From: Acidobacteriota bacterium
GTDB lineage: Bacteria > Acidobacteriota > Blastocatellia > Pyrinomonadales > Pyrinomonadaceae
Length of the DNA: 64,000 nucleotides
Reading direction: 5' to 3'
NCBI GenBank assembly: GCA_003223935.1
Contig: QHXQ01000037.1
Location: forward strand, 1-64,000
In this document: positions 1-8,707 of the stretch, piece after piece
Position numbering within the stretch: position 1 is the stretch's first letter
Layout: each line of letters starts with the position of its first letter
Position numbers and translations under genes: made by a program
The notes under the pieces: model-generated
What the model was told of the DNA's origin: nothing
Database searches by the model: none
What the model saw: only the letters and a program-made list of their open reading frames with translations

Positions 1-209
1 AGATCGCTTGTGTCCACGCCATGCCCTTGCAAGACGGCCAACTCTTCGTCGCCGAAATCGCCGCCGACCACGCCGACCACACGCACATCTGTAAAATAAC
101 TCGCGCTCAAAGAAAAATGGGCGGCCGAACCACCCAGCATCTTGTCGCGCTTGCCAAACGGCGTCTCCACTGCATCGAACGCGACCGAACCAACAACTAA
201 CAATGACAC
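1..209 (-). CDS. PfkB-family carbohydrate kinase, N-terminal part (cut by window edge)
   Basis: ATP-dependent sugar or nucleoside kinase of the ribokinase/PfkB fold; only about 69 N-terminal residues lie in the window. The translation begins VSLLVVGSVAFDAVETPFGK and continues with a GGSAAHFS segment and VVGVVGGDFG, which match the first strand, the substrate-lid region and the GxVGxDxxG motif of the family. I chose the GTG at 209 because GGAGAA lies about 8-12 bases upstream and the next residues fit the family start. The ATP-binding C-terminal half is outside, so the substrate cannot be assigned. Confidence 0.85.
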   Translation of the reverse strand, partial: MSLLVVGSVAFDAVETPFGKRDKMLGGSAAHFSLSASYFTDVRVVGVVGGDFGDEELAVLQGHGVDTSD

Positions 210-234
210 GTTGTGATGTTCTCCTGTGAAGGAA

Positions 235-306
235 TAGTAGGCAGTAAGCAGTTAAAACAAAACTGGGTTTGCTGCCTACTGCTTACTGCCTTCTGCTTTC
301 TGCTTT
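235..306. repeat. Heptad inverted repeat, flavour A (GCAGTAG units)
   Basis: Left arm around 236-252 and right arm around 272-290 are near-complementary and made of GCAGTAG/GCAGTAA units. It lies between the sugar kinase start and the BamD-like gene and supplies the stop codon and last residues of the latter. Confidence 0.85.
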
Positions 307-755
307 TCGTCGCCGAGTTTGCTCAGTTCCTCTTCCGCTTTCTTGTGGAACTTGCTGTCGGGGTAATCCTTGACCAATTGCGACAGGTAGCGGCGCGCTT
401 CCTCGCGGTATTGTTCGGCAGAGATTTTTGGATCGGGCGCTTGCTTGCCTTTGCCTTGCGACAGGTACAGGTTGCTCATGCCGGCGAACCAGAGCGCCTC
501 GTCAATCCGCGAGAAGTTCGGATTGCCCGCGATGATCTCTTCGCAGCGCGCGAGCGACGCGACGTAGGCGTGACGCATGTTGAAGTAGAGCTTCGCGGCT
601 TCGAGATTCTTCACCGAATCGCGTTCGAGTTCCGGGTCGCGAATCGTCGTCGGATCAGGCCCGCTCTTCACCGCGCCGCCCTGTGCCTGCACCGAAACAG
701 ACGCGCACAGCATAGACAGCAGCAAGCAGCAAGCAACCGGCAGAAACTTTTTCAT
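276..755 (-). CDS. Exported TPR protein, BamD/YfiO-like
   Basis: 159 aa. A signal peptide (MKKFLPVACCLLLSMLCASV..AQA) is followed by two tetratricopeptide-like helical pairs. The C-terminal one (EEARRYLSQLVKDYPDSKFH, about residues 118-137) is the pattern seen in BamD-type outer-membrane assembly lipoproteins and other periplasmic TPR scaffolds. It is shorter than true BamD (about 240 aa) and the cysteines are inside the hydrophobic core rather than in a clear lipobox, so a scaffold role is inferred. The C-terminal tail KAEGSKQ and its TAG stop are encoded by an intergenic heptad repeat, and the signal-peptide region also contains repeat-like GCAGCAA units (about 713-745). Confidence 0.6.
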   Translation of the reverse strand: MKKFLPVACCLLLSMLCASVSVQAQGGAVKSGPDPTTIRDPELERDSVKNLEAAKLYFNMRHAYVASLARCEEIIAGNPNFSRIDEALWFAGMSNLYLSQGKGKQAPDPKISAEQYREEARRYLSQLVKDYPDSKFHKKAEEELSKLGDEKQKAEGSKQ

Positions 756-773
756 AATAACCTCTCAACTACA

Positions 774-838
774 ATGACAAGTGACGAATGACAAGTGGTA
801 AGCAAAGGGCAAAGTTTTTAACTCATCACTCGTCACTG
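774..838. repeat. Heptad inverted repeat, flavour B (AGTGACG units)
   Basis: Arms of GTGACGA/GTGACAA type units (774-800 and 820-838) flank a core containing TTTTTAACT. The right arm overlaps the 3' end and TGA stop of mtnP. Confidence 0.8.
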
Positions 839-1714
839 CTTTCGGTACTTTTTGATGATGGCATCGAGCTTATGCGTTGTCGCGTCGGGCCAAAGTTCGG
901 GCGCGGTGAAGATGGCGTTCTTGAGGGCCGAGCCGCATTGACAGCCGCGCGGTTGCTCGCTCAGACGGCGCACCGCCGCGCGCATGATCACTTGCGCGTT
1001 GCGCACATTCTTGTTCAAGTATTCGATGACAGTCTCGACCGTGACGGCGTCGTGCCCTTCGTGCCAGCAGTCGTAATCGGTGACGAGCGCGAGCGTCGCG
1101 TAGCAGATTTCCGCCTCGCGCGCCAGCTTCGCCTCCTGCAAGTTCGTCATGCCGATCACGTCCATGTTCCAAGAGCGATAGACGTGCGACTCGGCTTTGG
1201 TCGAAAACGCCGGCCCCTCCATGCAAAGGTATGTGCCGCCGCGATGCACGTTCACATCTGCGACCTTGCACGACGCTTCGAGCACGTCGCTCAACTCTGC
1301 GCACACAGGATGCGCGAAGGTGACGTGCGCGACGATGCCCTCGCCGAAGAAGGTTGACTCGTGCGCGCGTGCGCGTGTGCGGTCGAAGAACTGTTCGGGG
1401 ATGACTATATCGAGCGGCGCATAACGCTCTTGCAACGAGCCGACCGCCGACGCCGACAGGATGCGCTCGACGCCGAGCAGTTTCAGCGCATAGATGTTCG
1501 CGCGAAACGGCAACTCCGTCGGCGTGAACCTATGTCCGCGTCCGTGGCGTGGCAGAAACGCAACGCGCACGCCTTCGAGCGTGCCCAAGATAAACGCATC
1601 CGACGGCGCACCGAACGGCGTCTCGACGCGCACCTCTTCCACGTCCTGCAACTCCGGCATCTGATACAAACCACTGCCGCCAATGATGCCGATCTGCGCA
1701 GTTGTCATCTCCAA
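833..1714 (-). CDS. mtnP: S-methyl-5'-thioadenosine phosphorylase
   Basis: 293 aa. Phosphorolysis of methylthioadenosine to adenine and methylthioribose-1-phosphate in methionine salvage. The N-terminal [11 protein letters not shown], the phosphate-binding [11 protein letters not shown], the SASAVGSL segment, [18 protein letters not shown] and [19 protein letters not shown] are classic PNP/MTAP motifs. Length is typical. A TTG at 1714 has AGGAG five bases upstream and an ATG at 1708 lies 11 bases from the same site, so the start is uncertain by two codons. The last residues and TGA stop lie in a flavour-B repeat. A related purine nucleoside phosphorylase is possible but less likely given the MTAP-like length and motifs. 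Confidence 0.93.
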   Translation of the reverse strand: MEMTTAQIGIIGGSGLYQMPELQDVEEVRVETPFGAPSDAFILGTLEGVRVAFLPRHGRGHRFTPTELPFRANIYALKLLGVERILSASAVGSLQERYAPLDIVIPEQFFDRTRARAHESTFFGEGIVAHVTFAHPVCAELSDVLEASCKVADVNVHRGGTYLCMEGPAFSTKAESHVYRSWNMDVIGMTNLQEAKLAREAEICYATLALVTDYDCWHEGHDAVTVETVIEYLNKNVRNAQVIMRAAVRRLSEQPRGCQCGSALKNAIFTAPELWPDATTHKLDAIIKKYRKQ

Positions 1715-1732
1715 TTATTCTCCTCGAAAAGA

Positions 1733-2584
1733 TCAATCTTGCTTCACCGCTAAACCGACCGCGCGTAGCTTGCCATCCTCTTCGATGACATGACCAAGCG
1801 GCATATCAGGGTCGTGATAGAACAGACAGAGCCAGCCTTCGCGCGCGGCTTGCGGCAGCAGACGCTTTTTGGCTTCAAGCGTTTCGACCGGATAGAGGTC
1901 GTAGCCCATGACCCACGCGAACGGCACGTGTGCGCGCGTCGGCACCAGATCGGCGAAGCCGTAGAGCGTGCGCCCGGCGCGCGTCAAGCGCACACATTGC
2001 ATCGTGCGCGAATGGCCGGGCACAGTCTCAAGCACCAAGCCCGGCACGATCTCATAGACGTCGGGCTGCAATTCCAGTTGCCCGCGCTCGAACATCGGCA
2101 TCCAGTTCTCCGGCAGATAACTCGCGCGGTCTCGCTCGTGCGGCGCTTCGGCGTGCGCAAACTCCGCGCGCGCGACAAGATAACGCGCGTTCGGAAACGT
2201 CGGCACGATGCGCCCGCTTGCGGCCTTCGTCGTATTGCCGCCCGCGTGATCGAAGTGCAAGTGTGTGTTGACGACGACGGTGATCTCGTCCGCGCCGTAG
2301 CCCGTGATGGCTTTGACCGACTCGACAAGCGTGCGCTCGCGCTCGATGCCGTACATCACGCATTGCTTAGCCGACCACTTATCGCCGATACCCGTCTCGA
2401 TCAGTATCCGCTCGCGCCCCGCCTCGACGAACAGACAGTTCGCATTCAGACGCACGCGATTCTCTTCGTCCGGCGGCGCAACCCGCGCCCACAAAGCACG
2501 CGGCACGACGCCAAACATCGCTCCGCCGTCCAAGCGAAACTCCGTGTCCGGCACGACCTCGATCCGGTAATCGCCCAAAAGCAT
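1733..2584 (-). CDS. MBL-fold metallo-hydrolase
   Basis: 283 aa. Metallo-beta-lactamase fold with the zinc motif THLHFDHAGG (His108, His110, Asp112, His113) and the downstream PGHSRTM and GFADLVPT segments that normally carry the third His and the bridging Asp. The N-terminal region resembles lactonase/glyoxalase-like MBL proteins; the substrate is unknown. It lies 18 bases upstream of mtnP on the same strand and is probably co-transcribed with it. The ATG directly follows a flavour-A repeat and no Shine-Dalgarno sequence is visible, suggesting that the repeat displaced or replaced the normal leader. Confidence 0.85.
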   Translation of the reverse strand: MLLGDYRIEVVPDTEFRLDGGAMFGVVPRALWARVAPPDEENRVRLNANCLFVEAGRERILIETGIGDKWSAKQCVMYGIERERTLVESVKAITGYGADEITVVVNTHLHFDHAGGNTTKAASGRIVPTFPNARYLVARAEFAHAEAPHERDRASYLPENWMPMFERGQLELQPDVYEIVPGLVLETVPGHSRTMQCVRLTRAGRTLYGFADLVPTRAHVPFAWVMGYDLYPVETLEAKKRLLPQAAREGWLCLFYHDPDMPLGHVIEEDGKLRAVGLAVKQD

Positions 2585-2587
2585 GAG

Positions 2588-2712
2588 AAAGCAGTAAGCA
2601 GCAGGCAGCAGGCGGCAGGCGGCAGGCAGTAAAGGCTAAGGAGCAAAGAGCGACTTCGTCTTAAATGTCTTTTGCTTTAACTGCCTACTGCTTACTGCCT
2701 ACGGCCTACTTC
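2588..2712. repeat. Heptad inverted repeat, flavour A, long copy
   Basis: Left arm 2588-2632 and right arm 2680-2712, made of GCAGTAA, GCAGGCA and GGCGGCA units, with a diverged centre. It fills the whole gap between the parvulin stop and the MBL hydrolase start. Confidence 0.85.
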
Positions 2713-4373
2713 TTATTCGCGTTGCTGCCGTGCGGCGACTGCACGGGCGGCGCTGCGGGTTGTTCTGCGCCTGCGGGCGGCATGTCCTCTTCGCCGGGCA
2801 GACCATGCGGCGAGACCATCGGCGGCGCGGGCGGCGCTTCGACCTTGAAGTCTTCGGCCACCGTCACGTGTTGGCGCGCGGCGATCTCGTCAATCAACTT
2901 GTCGCGCTTCTCTTTCTCGACCGCAGCCTTCGCCTGTTCGCGTGGCGACTGCGGCGCACCGAACGGATTGCCCTGCGCGCTCGGATAGCCGATCAAGATG
3001 TGACGCGCGTGCACTTCCTCTTCATCTTTGCCGTCTTCGCCTTTAGTCGTGCGCTTCTCTTCGGTCTGAATGATGTGGAAGCCGAACGGCGTCTCGATCA
3101 CATCGCTTGTCTGGCCGGGCTGCATGCTGAAGGCTGCATCCTCGAACGGCTTGACCATCTCGCCGTGCTTGAACCAAGGCAACTCGCCACCTTTGTCTTT
3201 GCTGCCCGGATCGGTTGAATACTCTTTGGCCAACGCGGCGAAATCTTCGCCCGCCTTCACGCGCTTCAAGACCTCTTCGGCTTTTGCGCGCGTCTGCTTC
3301 GTGTCCAATTCGGGATGCTTGGCGATGTAGGCGTCGATGTCCTGATCGGTCGCTTCAACTTTCTGCTTCAGGGTCGGAAAGTATTTCTGCGCGAGTATCT
3401 GCGACTCTTGCAGTTTGAACATCAACTGCGTCATGCGCTCTTTATCCACACCCGCCGCGCGCGCTTTCCGCGCGAGCACTTGCACAGGGGCCCACTGGGT
3501 CTTCATGAGCTGCTCCTTCTGCTGGTCGGAGATGCCTGCCGCAGACGGCATCAGCCCCATGTCCTGCGCGTCTTTAAGGAACTGATCGAAGTTCTGTCGC
3601 TGCCCCGGTTCGTTGATGAAACTATCAACCTCTTGGTTCGTGAACAACTGATCGGGCGACGTGATGCCGGCCTTCTTCTGTTTATCGGCGTAGGTCTGCG
3701 CCAAGACCAAGCCGCGCGCCGTCTCAAGCTGGCGCTGCACTTCGGGCTTGTCGGCTATGCCCGCAGCCCGCGCCTCTTGTCCGATGGCGAGTATCTGGCG
3801 CAACTGCTTGGCGAGATTTTTGCGCTCTGCGGGGTTGTTCGCCAACGCCGTCAACTCCTGCGGCGGCACAATCGTCTGGACGAGTTGCGACATGTCGTCT
3901 GCCGAGACGTTGATCGCCTCGCTGCGCCGCCCCTTCCACTGCCACACGAGAAAACCGAGCGCGAGGACGACCGCCACGCCGGCCGCGATGAGCGCCTTCG
4001 TCGTCGCACTCATGCCACCAACCGGTCGCGTGGTTGCCGGCGCAACTACGCCTGTTGCGCCCATGCTCGTCGTGAAAGCTTCATCGGCCGCGCGGTCGGA
4101 CTCTGTTTCGTATGACGATGCATCCGATACGCTGCTCGCGCCGGCCACAGCTTCGGATTCATCAACCGGCGCTGCCGCATCCGCCTCGCTCGTCTGCGGC
4201 ATATCGTTTGGCGCGGTCGCGTACTCGCTCGTCGCGGCTTCCGTTGTCGCCGCCCGTTCGACATCGCCTTGCGTTAATTCATTCGTTGCGTCCGCTTTGA
4301 CGAGCGTGTCACAGTTCGGACATCTCGCCTGACCTTCCATCACGGACGTACCACAATTCGGGCAAACAATCAT
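2706..4373 (-). CDS. Zinc-ribbon, membrane-anchored parvulin-type peptidyl-prolyl isomerase
   Basis: 555 aa. The N-terminus is a cytoplasmic zinc ribbon (Cys4, Cys7, Cys18, Cys21; CPNCGTSVMEGQARCPNCDT). An Ala/Glu/Ser-rich linker follows, then one membrane helix (about residues 126-146), a SurA-N/PrsA-like helical chaperone region and a parvulin domain at about 354-435 (FAALAKEYSTDPGSKDKGGE ... FGFHIIQ). A second short motif (EEVHARHILIGY) and a Pro-rich tail end the protein. It probably folds exported proteins at the outer face of the inner membrane, while the ribbon faces the cytoplasm. The fusion of a zinc ribbon to a SurA/PrsA architecture is unusual. The TAG stop lies at the edge of a flavour-A repeat. 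Confidence 0.85.
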   Translation of the reverse strand: MIVCPNCGTSVMEGQARCPNCDTLVKADATNELTQGDVERAATTEAATSEYATAPNDMPQTSEADAAAPVDESEAVAGASSVSDASSYETESDRAADEAFTTSMGATGVVAPATTRPVGGMSATTKALIAAGVAVVLALGFLVWQWKGRRSEAINVSADDMSQLVQTIVPPQELTALANNPAERKNLAKQLRQILAIGQEARAAGIADKPEVQRQLETARGLVLAQTYADKQKKAGITSPDQLFTNQEVDSFINEPGQRQNFDQFLKDAQDMGLMPSAAGISDQQKEQLMKTQWAPVQVLARKARAAGVDKERMTQLMFKLQESQILAQKYFPTLKQKVEATDQDIDAYIAKHPELDTKQTRAKAEEVLKRVKAGEDFAALAKEYSTDPGSKDKGGELPWFKHGEMVKPFEDAAFSMQPGQTSDVIETPFGFHIIQTEEKRTTKGEDGKDEEEVHARHILIGYPSAQGNPFGAPQSPREQAKAAVEKEKRDKLIDEIAARQHVTVAEDFKVEAPPAPPMVSPHGLPGEEDMPPAGAEQPAAPPVQSPHGSNANKK

Positions 4374-4460
4374 AACTGCACTCTATTCCTTCTTAATTTG
4401 ATCTACGCTGCACGCGCGACGTAACCCTTGCGCCCCGCGCTTCAGCCTCAAACGCTTGTT

Positions 4461-4874
4461 CTATTCCGCTTCATGTTCAGACGTATGCTGCACAAGTTCG
4501 AGCAGCACGCCGCCCGCACTCGCCGGATGGACGAATGCCACCAGACAACCTGCCGCGCCCACGCGCGGCGTCTCATCAATCAAACGCGCTCCTTGTGCTT
4601 TTAAACGCGTAAGCGTCGCGCCAATATCTTCGACACGCACCGCCACGTGATGTATGCCCGGCCCGCGCTTCGCCAAAAACTTCGCCACCGGCGATGCGTC
4701 ATGCGTCGGCTCAAGCAACTCGATGCGCGGCTCGCCCAGCGGCAACATCGCCACACGCACACCCTGCTCCGCGACCTCTTCCACGTGCACCACCGCCAGC
4801 CCCAGAGCATCGCGCCAAAACGCCAACGCCTCGTCCAGCTTCGCCGTCGCAATGCCGATGTGCTCGATGTGCAT
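4461..4874 (-). CDS. Methylmalonyl-CoA epimerase
   Basis: 137 aa. Interconverts (2S)- and (2R)-methylmalonyl-CoA so that propionyl-CoA carbon can enter the B12-dependent mutase. The glyoxalase/VOC fold is seen as two beta-alpha-beta modules: HIEHIGIATAKLDEALAFW at the start and GIHHVAVRVEDI in the middle, with metal ligands expected at His5, His75/76 and the Glu in LLELVQ. I start at ATG 4874, where family homology begins; upstream codons would translate the flavour-A repeat. No Shine-Dalgarno sequence is present, so translation may be leaderless or coupled to meaB upstream. Confidence 0.9.
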   Translation of the reverse strand: MHIEHIGIATAKLDEALAFWRDALGLAVVHVEEVAEQGVRVAMLPLGEPRIELLEPTHDASPVAKFLAKRGPGIHHVAVRVEDIGATLTRLKAQGARLIDETPRVGAAGCLVAFVHPASAGGVLLELVQHTSEHEAE

Positions 4875-4962
4875 AAGCAGTAGGCAGTAAGCAGCGGCAG
4901 TAGGCAGCAAAAGCAGTTTGTTTTAACTGCCTACTGCCTGCTACTTACTGCCCACTGCTTTT
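4875..4962. repeat. Heptad inverted repeat, flavour A
   Basis: Arms of GCAGTAG/GCAGTAA units flank a core AGCAGTTTGTTTTAACTGCC. It fills the gap between the meaB stop, which it supplies, and the epimerase start, which it abuts. Confidence 0.88.
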
Positions 4963-5898
4963 CAGAATCTCTTCCACCGCCGAATACGGGTCGCGCCGTT
5001 TGTCGGCGACTTCGCGCGCGAGTTCGTCGAGGCGCGCGTTTGTGCCGTTGCGTTTGACGACGCGGGCGAGCAGCGTCTCGCCGAGCAACTCTAGGATGCG
5101 CCAACGCGCGACGGCGGCGCGACGCGCAGATGTGGACTGCGCGCTTCGTTGATAATCTTGATAGCTCGCAATCGCGGCGGCGAGTTCTTCCGTGCCGTTG
5201 TTTTCGGTCGCAATCGTCTTGATGATCGGCGGCTGCCAGCCGTCCGGCCGTGTGGCCAGTGTCAACAACGCCTCAAGCTCTTTCTCCGTGCGCAGGACGC
5301 CGTCGCGGTCGGCCTTGTTGATGACGAAGACATCGCTGATCTCCATGATGCCGGCCTTGATCGCCTGCACGTCGTCGCCCATGCCCGGCACGAGCACGAC
5401 GACCGACACGTCCGCCGTCTTCACGATCTCAACCTCATCCTGCCCGACGCCGACTGTCTCCACGATGATCTTCTCATAGCCCGCCGCATCAAGTATGGCC
5501 ACCGCATCAACCGTCGCACGCGCAAGCCCGCCCAAATGCCCGCGCGTCGCCATCGAACGAATGAAGACGCCCGGATCGAGTCCGAGCACCTGCATGCGTA
5601 TGCGGTCGCCAAGAATCGCACCGCCCGAAAACGGACTCGAAGGATCAACGCACACAATCCCGACGCGCTCATTACGCTTGCGATACAGAGCCGCCAGCCG
5701 ATCAACCAGCGAAGACTTCCCCGCGCCCGGCGCACCCGTGATGCCCACAACGAGGCCGCGCCCCGTGTGCGGATAGAGCGCCTTCATCAACTCCGCCGCA
5801 TCCTCCGCCCCATCTTCAACCTTCGAGATCGCACGCGCCACCGCTCGCGCCTCGCCCGCGAGGATGCGTTCGCTGTCGGTGCTGACTGCTGCACTCAT
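4945..5898 (-). CDS. meaB: MeaB-type G-protein chaperone of methylmalonyl-CoA mutase
   Basis: 317 aa. P-loop GTPase that loads and protects the adenosylcobalamin cofactor of methylmalonyl-CoA mutase. Walker A GAPGAGKSSLVDRL (about 55-68), VDPSSPFSGGAILGDRIRM, TVGVGQDEVEI (G3 region) and NKADRDG (NKxD base-recognition motif) are all present. The ATG overlaps the stop of the acyl-CoA dehydrogenase by one base, so the two are translationally coupled; a GTG one codon upstream is an alternative. The C-terminal SSGQ and TAA stop come from the flavour-A repeat. The mutase itself is not in this window. Confidence 0.95.
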   Translation of the reverse strand: MSAAVSTDSERILAGEARAVARAISKVEDGAEDAAELMKALYPHTGRGLVVGITGAPGAGKSSLVDRLAALYRKRNERVGIVCVDPSSPFSGGAILGDRIRMQVLGLDPGVFIRSMATRGHLGGLARATVDAVAILDAAGYEKIIVETVGVGQDEVEIVKTADVSVVVLVPGMGDDVQAIKAGIMEISDVFVINKADRDGVLRTEKELEALLTLATRPDGWQPPIIKTIATENNGTEELAAAIASYQDYQRSAQSTSARRAAVARWRILELLGETLLARVVKRNGTNARLDELAREVADKRRDPYSAVEEILKSSGQ

Positions 5899-7040
5899 CA
5901 CTGATTTAACAACTGCCTTGCGATCACGAGTCGTTGAATTTCGCTTGTGCCTTCGCCGATGGTGCAGAGTTTGGAGTCGCGCCAGTATTTTTCGGGCGGG
6001 TAGTCTTTGGTGTAGCCGTAGCCGCCGTGAATCTGGATCGCTTCCTCGCAGACTTTGACGCTCATCTCCGAAGCGTAGAGCTTTGCCATCGAAGACTCTT
6101 TCGTCACCTTGCGCCCTTGATCCTTCAGATAAGCCGCGCGATAGGTCAGCAAACGCGCTGCGTCAATCTGCGTCGCCATGTCTGCGAGTTTGAACTGGAT
6201 CGCTTGAAACTCTGAGATCGCCTTGCCGAACTGTTTACGCTCCTTTGAATACTTAAGCGCCGATTCGTATGCGCCCTGCGCGATGCCGAGTGCGAGCGCG
6301 GCAATCGAGATGCGCCCGCCATCTAAAATCTGCATCGCCTGAATGAAACCGAGACCTTCGGGGCCGAGCCGGTTCATGTCGGGCACGCAGCAATCTTCAA
6401 AGATGACGCTCGCCGTCTCGGACGCGCGCAGACCCAGCTTGTCCTCTTTCTTGCCGGGCTTGAAACCGCGCATGCCCTTCTCGAAGATGAACGCGGTGAT
6501 GCCCTTCGAGCGCATCGCACGGTCGGTCGAAGCCACAGCGACACAGATGTCTGCGTGAATCGCGTGCGTGATGAAATTCTTCGAGCCGTTGACGAGCCAG
6601 CAGTTCTCTTTCCTAACGGCCGTCGTGCGCGTGCCCGAAGCGTCTGAGCCTGCGCCGGGTTCGGTCAAGCCCCACGCGCCGAGTTTTTCGCCGCGCGCGA
6701 GCGGCACGAGGAATTTTTGTTTCTGCTCCTCCGTGCCGAACATGTAGATGTGATTCGAGCAGAGCGAATTGTGCGCCGCGATGGAGATGCCGACCGAGCC
6801 GTCCACGCGCGAGAGTTCTTCGATGATGCTGACGTACTCGACATAACCCAGTCCCGCGCCGCCGTACTGTTCGGGGAAGATGACGCCCATGAAACCTTGC
6901 GCGGCCAGCTTCGGCAACAACTCGACCGGAAAGTGCTGCGTCTCGTCCCACTCGCGCACATGCGGCGCGATCTCGCCTTCGGCAAACTCGCGCACGCTCT
7001 GTTTGATCTGTTGCTGCTCTTCGTTGAGATCGAATTGCAT
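5898..7040 (-). CDS. Acyl-CoA dehydrogenase, short/branched-chain type
   Basis: 380 aa, the normal family length. FAD-dependent alpha,beta-dehydrogenation of acyl-CoA. Motifs include [88 protein letters not shown] and [19 protein letters not shown], in which the Glu of GEGTSEIQ is the usual catalytic base of short-chain members. I start at ATG 7040 ([11 protein letters not shown]), where homology begins. The coupling to meaB and the epimerase suggests a role in branched-chain amino acid or odd-chain fatty acid breakdown to propionyl-CoA. Confidence 0.93.
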   Translation of the reverse strand: MQFDLNEEQQQIKQSVREFAEGEIAPHVREWDETQHFPVELLPKLAAQGFMGVIFPEQYGGAGLGYVEYVSIIEELSRVDGSVGISIAAHNSLCSNHIYMFGTEEQKQKFLVPLARGEKLGAWGLTEPGAGSDASGTRTTAVRKENCWLVNGSKNFITHAIHADICVAVASTDRAMRSKGITAFIFEKGMRGFKPGKKEDKLGLRASETASVIFEDCCVPDMNRLGPEGLGFIQAMQILDGGRISIAALALGIAQGAYESALKYSKERKQFGKAISEFQAIQFKLADMATQIDAARLLTYRAAYLKDQGRKVTKESSMAKLYASEMSVKVCEEAIQIHGGYGYTKDYPPEKYWRDSKLCTIGEGTSEIQRLVIARQLLNQ

Positions 7041-7151
7041 AGTGAACCGTCGAAGCCTCTCCATCAAGACGCGCAAAAACAGGCAAACAGGACAAGCCCT
7101 CATGCAACACCGGACGGTGCGTCGCTGTTTGCCTGAACGGGATATTGTAAC

Positions 7152-7946
7152 CTAACTCCGCGTCCGAACGTGACCGGCCGCGCGCCTTTTCGCCGCCGCG
7201 CGCGCCTGTTTTTGCGGCGCAGCTTTGCGTTTGAGACTCGCCACTTCCGTCGGCGTCAGATGCCGCCACGCGCCCGGTTTTAATCGTTCATCCGTGATCC
7301 GGCCGATGCGTGTGCGGCGCAGCTTCAAGACCGAGTGACCGATCTCATCAAACATGCGCCTGATCTGTTGATTGCGCCCCTCGTGCAGCACGACCTCGAA
7401 CCAAGCGTTTGCGCCAGTCTCATCAAGCTTCACAACGTGCGCGGGCGCAGTGCGCGCGCCATCATCGAGCCTTATGCCGCGCCGCAAGCGTTCGATAGCA
7501 TCTTCGGGCGGCACGCCTTTGACCTTGACCTCGTAAACCTTCAGCACTTTATTCCGCGCCGACGTGATGTAGTTCGTCAACTCGCCGTCGTTCGTCAACA
7601 ACAGTAAGCCCTCAGTGTTGAAATCCAGACGCCCGACCGGATGCACCTTGCCCAGAGACTTCGGGATCAAATCCGTCACCAAAGGTCGCCCCTCCGGATC
7701 GCTCACGCTCGACAGATAACCCTTCGGCTTATTCAGCAACACGTAAACCTTGTGCTGTCCTTCAAGCAACGGATTGATCAAACGCCCGCGCACCTTGATG
7801 TGATCCCGCGCCGGATCAGCCTTCGTGCCCGGCTCAGACACAACCTGCCCGTTCACCGTCACCTCGCCCGCCGCGATCAACTCTTCCGCATGCCGCCGCG
7901 AAGCGATGCCAGCCGCCGCGATCAGTTTTTGTAATCGTTCTTCCAC
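7152..7946 (-). CDS. rluB: 23S rRNA pseudouridine synthase RluB-like
   Basis: 264 aa. N-terminal S4 RNA-binding domain (LQKLIAAAGIASRRHAEELI), then the RsuA/RluB catalytic domain with VGRLDFNTEGLLLLTNDGEL containing the catalytic Asp. A Lys/Arg/Ala-rich tail of about 30 residues follows. The position upstream of scpB-scpA is a common conserved arrangement and supports RluB over RluE/RsuA. The start is a GTG at 7946 with no visible Shine-Dalgarno sequence; a flavour-C repeat ends three bases before it. Confidence 0.92.
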   Translation of the reverse strand: MEERLQKLIAAAGIASRRHAEELIAAGEVTVNGQVVSEPGTKADPARDHIKVRGRLINPLLEGQHKVYVLLNKPKGYLSSVSDPEGRPLVTDLIPKSLGKVHPVGRLDFNTEGLLLLTNDGELTNYITSARNKVLKVYEVKVKGVPPEDAIERLRRGIRLDDGARTAPAHVVKLDETGANAWFEVVLHEGRNQQIRRMFDEIGHSVLKLRRTRIGRITDERLKPGAWRHLTPTEVASLKRKAAPQKQARAAAKRRAAGHVRTRS

Positions 7947-7949
7947 AAT

Positions 7950-8012
7950 AGAGGTCAGAGGTTAGTCAGAACAGTTTTCACTGACCGCTAACCTCCGACC
8001 TTTGACCTCTGC
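7950..8012. repeat. Heptad inverted repeat, flavour C (GAGGTCA units)
   Basis: Arms GAGGTCAGAGGTTAGTCAG and its near complement (7950-7968, 7981-8010) flank the core AACAGTTTTCACTG, which is shared with other flavours. It lies between scpB and rluB. Confidence 0.85.
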
Positions 8013-8014
8013 TT

Positions 8015-8707
8015 TTATGCTCCGCCCGCCAAGTCCTCGAAGTCTTCGACGTTCGGCAACTCGGTCAAGTCCTTCAAGCCGAATTGCAGCAGGAATTCTT
8101 TCGATGTGCCGTACATCATCGGGCGGCCGATGGTCTCTTTGCGTCCTTTGGCAACGATGAGGCGTTTGTCGAGAAGCGTCTTGATCGCGGAGGGCGATTG
8201 CACGCCGCGTATCTCCATGATTTCGGGGATCGTAACGGGTTGCTTGTAGGCGATGACGGCGAGCGTCTCAAGCGCGGCGAGCGAGAGCTTCGCGGACGGG
8301 CGCGACTTGAGGAAGGCGCGGACGTGCTCGTGATATTCAGGGCGCGTCGCGATCTGCCAGCCGCCCGCCACCTCGCGCATCAGCAAGCCGCCGTTGCGCT
8401 CGTTGAACTCCTTTGCCAATTCTTCCAGCGCCATCTCGACATAGCCGCGCTCTTCGTCCAAAACCTCTGCGATGGTCTTCGCGGGCAATGGCTCTTCCGA
8501 GACGAAGATGAGCGCTTCGATGGTTGACATCAACTCGGCCATCGAACGCGGCCCCGCCGGCGCGACTTCATCATCGGTCGCTTCATCCGCGTCAACCGCG
8601 CGCGCGGCTCTGTCCTCTGCGTCCGCATCGTGGATGATGACCTCGGACTCGGTCTCATCTATCGCTTGCACGTTTTGCTCTTCGTTCATCTCACTAATTG
8701 CTTCCAT
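8015..8707 (-). CDS. scpB: Segregation and condensation protein B
   Basis: 230 aa. Kleisin-associated subunit of the SMC-ScpAB chromosome condensation complex, with two winged-helix domains. AALETLAVIAYKQPVTIPEI and EIRGVQSPSAIKTLLDKRLI are the signature second wHTH segment. An acidic N-terminal extension of about 55 residues is longer than in Bacillus ScpB. It overlaps scpA by 14 bases, indicating translational coupling. Confidence 0.96.
   Translation of the reverse strand: MEAISEMNEEQNVQAIDETESEVIIHDADAEDRAARAVDADEATDDEVAPAGPRSMAELMSTIEALIFVSEEPLPAKTIAEVLDEERGYVEMALEELAKEFNERNGGLLMREVAGGWQIATRPEYHEHVRAFLKSRPSAKLSLAALETLAVIAYKQPVTIPEIMEIRGVQSPSAIKTLLDKRLIVAKGRKETIGRPMMYGTSKEFLLQFGLKDLTELPNVEDFEDLAGGA

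Noticed and set aside
2665..2988. Short frames containing LLPTAYCLLPTAY-type peptides (also near 2600, 30800, 63400)
   Set aside because: These are translations of flavour-A heptad repeats, not genes, except where the repeat is fused in frame to an exported protein at 30700.
4875..4910. Longer N-terminus of the epimerase (MLPTAAAYCLLL)
   Set aside because: It is repeat-encoded and hydrophobic; the family begins at MHIEHIGIA.
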